The notes below the pieces were generated by a model. The model did no database searches and was not told the DNA's origin. It saw only the letters and a program-made list of their open reading frames with translations. Shown in pieces: positions 60,079 through 64,000 of a stretch of DNA of 64,000 nt. Source of the stretch: Pandoraea anapnoica. Lineage in GTDB: Bacteria > Pseudomonadota > Gammaproteobacteria > Burkholderiales > Burkholderiaceae. The stretch covers positions 1-64,000 of the forward strand of contig NZ_CABPSP010000012.1 of assembly GCF_902459765.1 (NCBI RefSeq), written 5' to 3'. The translations under genes were made by a program, and so were the position numbers. Positions within the stretch are counted from its first letter, which is position 1. Every line of letters starts with the position of its first letter.

Positions 60079-61356
60079 ATGAATACCCAAGAGGCGAAAC
60101 TCGTCCTCGAGACCGCGTTGATTTGCGCGCAGGAGCCGCTCAAGGTCGGCGATCTGCGTAAGCTCTTCAATGACGCCGTGTCTGGTGACACGGTGCGCGC
60201 GCTGCTCGAGGAAATCCGCGTGCAATGGGACGGCCGAGGTGTGGAATTGGTGGCGCTGGCCACCGGCTGGCGTTTCCAAAGCCGTCCGCGCATGCGTGAA
60301 TACCTTGACCGCCTCAATCCGGAGAAGCCGCCGAAGTACTCGCGCGCTGTGATGGAGACGCTGGCGATCATTGCTTACCGTCAACCGGTCACGCGTGGCG
60401 ATATCGAAGAGATTCGCGGCGTGACGGTCAATACGCAGATCATCAAGCAGCTCGAAGATCGTGGCTGGATCGAAGTGATCGGTCATCGCGACGTGCCGGG
60501 ACGCCCCGGTCTGTATGCGACGACCAAGGACTTTCTGGACGATCTTGGCCTGCGCGCGCTCGATGCGTTGCCGCCGTTGGAAGACCCGGCTGCGCAGGCG
60601 CAGATCGATCTGCTGGCGCAGCAGAACATCGAATTCGGTGAGCGTGCCGAGGGCGAAGTAGGCGAAGCGGAAGCCACGGACGACGCGCCGGTGGCCGATG
60701 CCGAGGCACTGGCCCGTCTGGCGCAAACGCGTGCCGACGATCTGCCGCTCGCGCAAGGGCTGCCGGAAGGCCAGCGCCCGCCACTGGTCGGCGACGACGC
60801 GCTGTCGGAAGACGCGCTGCTCGACGCCGTGATGGCCGAAGGCGAAGTGCAGGCATCGACCGATGTCGCGGCGCTCGACGCCGATGCATCGGCAGAGATT
60901 TCGTCCGATGTCGCGGAACTCGCGAACACGGCGCACGTCAGTGAGCAGGACGATGCCGATGAGACGGCGGGCAGCAAGGAAGATGGGCAGGACGATACGT
61001 CGTTGGCAACCCGTGATGCCGAAACTGCCGCAACTGTCGAAGCGCCGGGCGATGACATCGTCAGCGAATCGGCGGTGGCATCTGACGCGCAACACGAGGA
61101 ATTTTCCGAAGTATCGGAATCTGCGGTTCCTACCGGCGACGATTCGCCGCAAGATGTGCAGAACGTCGATATAGAAGAAGGCGCGGAAGAAAGTGCGACG
61201 CAGGCGGCAGATCCCGCAGCGTCGTTGGCGCAAGAGGTTTCCCCGCACGCTGTCGACCCGGCAGCGAACGAAGCCGCCGCCGGGCAGCCTACGCCCGGTG
61301 CGATGGATGACGACGAGAACGACGGGGACGGCAAGAATCTCGTCACCGGTACCTGA
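60079..61356 (+). CDS. scpB: Segregation and condensation protein B
   Basis: A 425-aa protein. The winged-helix ScpB core (about 1-185; [66 protein letters not shown]) binds ScpA in the SMC condensin complex. The remaining 240 residues are an Asp/Glu/Ala-rich, disordered acidic tail, about doubling the family core. A rluB gene follows, the common scpB-rluB order. Confidence 0.95.
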   Translation: MNTQEAKLVLETALICAQEPLKVGDLRKLFNDAVSGDTVRALLEEIRVQWDGRGVELVALATGWRFQSRPRMREYLDRLNPEKPPKYSRAVMETLAIIAYRQPVTRGDIEEIRGVTVNTQIIKQLEDRGWIEVIGHRDVPGRPGLYATTKDFLDDLGLRALDALPPLEDPAAQAQIDLLAQQNIEFGERAEGEVGEAEATDDAPVADAEALARLAQTRADDLPLAQGLPEGQRPPLVGDDALSEDALLDAVMAEGEVQASTDVAALDADASAEISSDVAELANTAHVSEQDDADETAGSKEDGQDDTSLATRDAETAATVEAPGDDIVSESAVASDAQHEEFSEVSESAVPTGDDSPQDVQNVDIEEGAEESATQAADPAASLAQEVSPHAVDPAANEAAAGQPTPGAMDDDENDGDGKNLVTGT

Positions 61357-61411
61357 GGCGGCGGCGCTCTGCGCCGCACACACCTTCGGGGCCGTTAGCG
61401 ATAAGAACGAA

Positions 61412-61431
61412 GTCGCGGCAAGTTTTTGCCG
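61412..61431 (+). promoter_or_regulatory. Strong hairpin in the rluB leader
   Basis: An 8-bp stem CGCGGCAA / TTGCCGCG with a four-base loop lies 78-98 bp before the chosen rluB start. There is no following U tract; it may mark an RNA processing or partial attenuation point between scpB and rluB. Confidence 0.4.
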
Positions 61432-61509
61432 CGCATTCATGGTGCGAACACGGATCAGGGCAGCGACCCAAGCCTGCCCACGACGATCCCGTTTTCCAAT
61501 GAGGTTGTG

Positions 61510-63348
61510 TTGAAACAAAACGAAGAATCCCAGGACCTGCACGCACGCGATGCCGGTGCCGAAGCGCGTTCGCCGGAAGGCGAGGGCGGCGATGAAAAGG
61601 CGTCGCGCCGCGGTCTGCGCCGTGGCCCGCGCAGTCTGATCGCTCGCCGCCGTGCGGCTCAGCAAGCCAAGCGCGAAGGCGACGACACCGGCGAGTTCGC
61701 CGGCTCGGACGCCGCGTCAGGCCAACCTTCTCCCGAGGCTCAGCAAGGCCCGGCGTCCGCTGCCGAAGGTGCGCCGTCGGCCGCGCAGACGCGAGGCCGT
61801 GCCAACACGCGCAAGCCGCGTGGCGGCAAGCGTGACGAGGCCCAGCAGGCTGCGCAACCGGCACAGGCCGGCGGTGCTGCGCCGGGTGGCCGTCAGCAAC
61901 GCGGCGCTCAGGGTGCCCAAAGTGGTCAAGGCGGACAGGGTGCTGCAAGCAAGACGCAGGGTCGTGGCCGCAAGGGTCCGGCGGGCGGGGCTCGCAGCGG
62001 TGCCGGTGGCAAGGGTGGCGCAGGGAATGCGGGCGACAGCGATCTGTTCGCCTTTGTGACGTCCGGCGGTTTCGATGGTGATGACGCCGAGGGCGACAAC
62101 GCAGCCGCCAAGCGCGGTCGCCGTCCGGCCGATCGTCGCGTGCTCTCGCCCGACGACGAGGCGCCGAAGCTGCATAAGGTGCTGGCCGAGGCCGGTATGG
62201 GTTCGCGTCGCGAGATGGAAGAGCTGATTCTTGCCGGTCGCGTGTCGGTGAATTCCGAGCCGGCGCACATCGGGCAGCGCATTTTGCCGACCGATCAGGT
62301 CCGCATCAACGGCAAGCTCGTCAAGCGTCGCATCACCAGCAAGCCGCCGCGCGTGTTGCTGTATCACAAGCCTGCCGGTGAAATCGTCAGCCACGCCGAC
62401 CCGGAAGGCCGCACCTCGGTGTTCGACCGTCTGCCGCCGATGAAGACGGCCAAGTGGCTCGCAGTCGGGCGTCTGGACTTCAATACGGAAGGTCTGCTGA
62501 TCCTGACGACGTCGGGCGATCTGGCCAACCGTTTCATGCACCCGCGTTACGAAATCGAGCGTGAATACGCCGTGCGTACCGTGGGGCAACTGACCGAAGC
62601 GTCGCGTCAGCAACTGTTGCATGGCATCAAGCTGGACGACGGTGAAGCCAACTTCCTGCGCCTGAAAGATGGCGGCGGCGAAGGCTCGAACCACTGGTAT
62701 CACGTGGCGCTGGCCGAAGGTCGCAACCGCGAAGTGCGTCGTATGTTCGATGCGGCCGGGTTGATGGTGAGCCGTCTGATCCGTACGCGTTACGGCCCGC
62801 TGACGCTGCCGCGTGGCCTCAAGCGCGGTCGCTATGAAGAGATGGACGAAGCGCAGGTGCGTTCTCTGTTCGCCGCCGTTGGCATGAAGATGCCCGGCGC
62901 GGCGTCGGACGAAAAGGGTGTGCGCAATGGCGCAAACGGTGGTCGTGGCGGTAAGGCCGGTGCCGCGAAGGAGCCGCGCCGTCAGCCGGATCCGATGCAA
63001 ACGGCGCTGGGTGTCTTCGCTCGTGAGCCGGGACAGTCGCGTCGTCCGCGAGCCAATCCGCTGACCGCGTTTGTCGGTCCGAGCGGCGGCTATCCGGGGC
63101 AGACGCCTTCGCCTCGCGGCGAAGGTCGCCGCTTCGGCGGTGGCAACAGCACGGGCGGTTTCGGCGGTCAGTCGCGCGGCGGTAACAGCAGCGGCAACGC
63201 CGGGAATGGCGGGAATGGCGGGAATGGCGGAAGCGGGGGTTATGGTGGCGGCAACGCTAACGGCAATCGCGGCCGTGGCGGCAACCGGACGGGTGGCGGC
63301 GGAGGCCAGGGCAGCCGTGGCAATCGCGGCGGCAACCGGTCTCGCTGA
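61510..63348 (+). CDS. rluB: 23S rRNA pseudouridine(2605) synthase with long disordered arms
   Basis: About 612 aa. The enzyme core (about 220-470) has an S4 domain ([21 protein letters not shown]) and the RluB/RsuA catalytic part with Asp in [11 protein letters not shown] and the [15 protein letters not shown] motif. The N-terminal 215 residues (Ala/Gly/Gln/Arg) and the C-terminal 150 (Gly/Asn/Arg-rich, RGG-like) are disordered, and together exceed the core. The start is TTG 61510 with GAGG 5 bases upstream (GTG 61507 possible). Frames upstream pass through a hairpin and are unlikely to be translated. Confidence 0.9.
   Translation: MKQNEESQDLHARDAGAEARSPEGEGGDEKASRRGLRRGPRSLIARRRAAQQAKREGDDTGEFAGSDAASGQPSPEAQQGPASAAEGAPSAAQTRGRANTRKPRGGKRDEAQQAAQPAQAGGAAPGGRQQRGAQGAQSGQGGQGAASKTQGRGRKGPAGGARSGAGGKGGAGNAGDSDLFAFVTSGGFDGDDAEGDNAAAKRGRRPADRRVLSPDDEAPKLHKVLAEAGMGSRREMEELILAGRVSVNSEPAHIGQRILPTDQVRINGKLVKRRITSKPPRVLLYHKPAGEIVSHADPEGRTSVFDRLPPMKTAKWLAVGRLDFNTEGLLILTTSGDLANRFMHPRYEIEREYAVRTVGQLTEASRQQLLHGIKLDDGEANFLRLKDGGGEGSNHWYHVALAEGRNREVRRMFDAAGLMVSRLIRTRYGPLTLPRGLKRGRYEEMDEAQVRSLFAAVGMKMPGAASDEKGVRNGANGGRGGKAGAAKEPRRQPDPMQTALGVFAREPGQSRRPRANPLTAFVGPSGGYPGQTPSPRGEGRRFGGGNSTGGFGGQSRGGNSSGNAGNGGNGGNGGSGGYGGGNANGNRGRGGNRTGGGGGQGSRGNRGGNRSR
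63203..63231 (+). repeat. 9-bp tandem repeat in the rluB tail
   Basis: Three exact copies of the unit GGGAATGGC encode Gly-Asn-Gly in the C-terminal arm. The period keeps the reading frame. Confidence 0.75.
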
Positions 63349-63418
63349 AAGGTGCCGATCTTGCATTGCGGCAATGTGACACTGTGGCCTGTTCCTAAGG
63401 CATTTCGGGCGTCAAGCG

Positions 63419-63445
63419 TTGCAAATCGGCCCAAAACCATATAAA
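63419..63445 (+). promoter_or_regulatory. Likely promoter before the rimP operon
   Basis: TTGCAA (63419-63424) and an AT-rich TATAAA (63440-63445) are separated by 15 bp, somewhat short. The AT-rich stretch catataaaatcaatga is unusual in this GC-rich context and fits a sigma-70 promoter for the long rimP leader. Confidence 0.4.
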
Positions 63446-63520
63446 ATCAATGAATAAGCTGGTTTGCGTGTCGGGCGTTCTGCTGCGATGCGCACCTCAT
63501 GCGCAATGAGGCTGTAAGAA

Positions 63521-63545
63521 ATGGGCGTTTCGCCCATTTTTTTTT
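63521..63545 (+). terminator. Intrinsic terminator or attenuator in the rimP leader
   Basis: The stem ATGGGCG/CGCCCAT with a 3-base loop is followed by eight T. It lies downstream of the candidate promoter and 167 bp before rimP. It may therefore end rluB transcription or act as an attenuator; a CCTCAT/ATGAGG hairpin directly precedes it. Confidence 0.8.
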
Positions 63546-63712
63546 GCCGCGAGCGTTTAGCGCGGCCGATGCCGCCACGTCGGGGAGTGGGTGTGTCGAC
63601 TCAGGCACACCGGCCCTGACGGTCGAGGCAGGTATCGTGCGACGTCCCATGCGGGGCGCGCAGACATGTCGGGCGCTGCTGATGCGCGCGAGTTTTTCTA
63701 GGGTGAGCAAAG

Positions 63713-64000
63713 TTGCAATTGCCAGAACTGATCGAGACCACGGTCGAAGGCCTGGGTTACGAGCTGGTCGATCTTGAGCGCGCGGGCGGCGGACTGCTGC
63801 GCGTGTATATCGATAAGCCGGAAGGCATCTCTATCGATGACTGCGAGACGGTGAGCCGTCAGCTCTCGCACGTCCTGATGGTCGAGAACGTCAATTACGA
63901 CCGACTTGAAGTGTCGTCGCCGGGGCTTGACCGTCCGTTGCGCAAGCTGCGTGACTTCGAGCGTTTTGCCGGCGTCGAAATAAGTCTCACGTTGCGTGTG
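63713..64000 (+). CDS. rimP: Ribosome maturation factor RimP (5' part)
   Basis: The first 96 codons are present; the gene runs off the window. It starts at TTG ([26 protein letters not shown]), with an in-frame stop 7 bases upstream and AGGGTG as ribosome site. The N-terminal domain (about 1-75) and the [10 protein letters not shown] motif are typical of RimP, needed for 30S subunit maturation. In most bacteria nusA and infB follow. Confidence 0.95.
   Translation, partial: MQLPELIETTVEGLGYELVDLERAGGGLLRVYIDKPEGISIDDCETVSRQLSHVLMVENVNYDRLEVSSPGLDRPLRKLRDFERFAGVEISLTLRV

Overview
The window is a dense, high-GC chromosomal segment of a beta-proteobacterium. Gene content and order (rhodanese gene divergent from glnA-ntrB-ntrC; rnr-rlmB; tal-rpiA; yggX, argA and hrpA; scpB-rluB-rimP; DUF4148 protein) point to Burkholderiaceae, most likely Pandoraea. 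The genus is an inference from protein flavour, not from a search. I see no phage, insertion sequence, CRISPR array or rRNA.

Layout. 1-210: two tandem tRNA-Lys(CUU). 0.2-3.2 kb: small membrane and hypothetical proteins, a candidate ncRNA, a DUF4148 protein, a LysE exporter and a rhodanese. 3.3-8.1 kb: nitrogen control, with a sigma-54/NtrC-type glnA promoter, glnA, ntrB and ntrC, followed by a lone RfbD-like reductase. 9.1-12.0 kb: a 955-aa pentapeptide-repeat protein that resembles the SopA/NleL HECT-like E3 ligase effectors. 12.2-16.6 kb: PilZ protein, exonuclease III, riboflavin synthase, ChaA-type antiporter. 17.0-20.4 kb: GntR/FadR regulator plus SDR-FAH-SDR sugar-acid catabolic genes. 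20.6-23 kb: tag, rlmJ, rsuA. 23.0-29.0 kb: sulfonate/nitrate-type ABC transporter in one operon with an acyl-CoA dehydrogenase-like and an AhpD-like enzyme, and an AraC regulator upstream. 29.2-32.8 kb: a 347-bp direct repeat carrying tRNA-Leu(CAG) flanks an islet of two LysR regulators and an SDR. 33.0-36.7 kb: rnr, rlmB. 36.7-43.7 kb: two divergent, paralogous giant proteins (about 1150 aa each), each with a probable cytidine-deaminase-fold domain. 43.7-64 kb: mostly housekeeping genes (tal, rpiA, yggX, argA, hrpA, scpB, rluB, start of rimP) with a YncE-like propeller, EI24 protein, CinA-like protein, quinone reductase/LysR pair, NTF2-like protein and an FNR regulator.

The most notable content is three large accessory genes that look like secreted effectors: the SopA-like protein and the deaminase-fold pair. 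The pair is separated by only 7 bp and has no room for an immunity gene, which favours host-directed effectors or regulators over interbacterial toxins. No secretion-system gene lies in the window, so delivery is inferred only.
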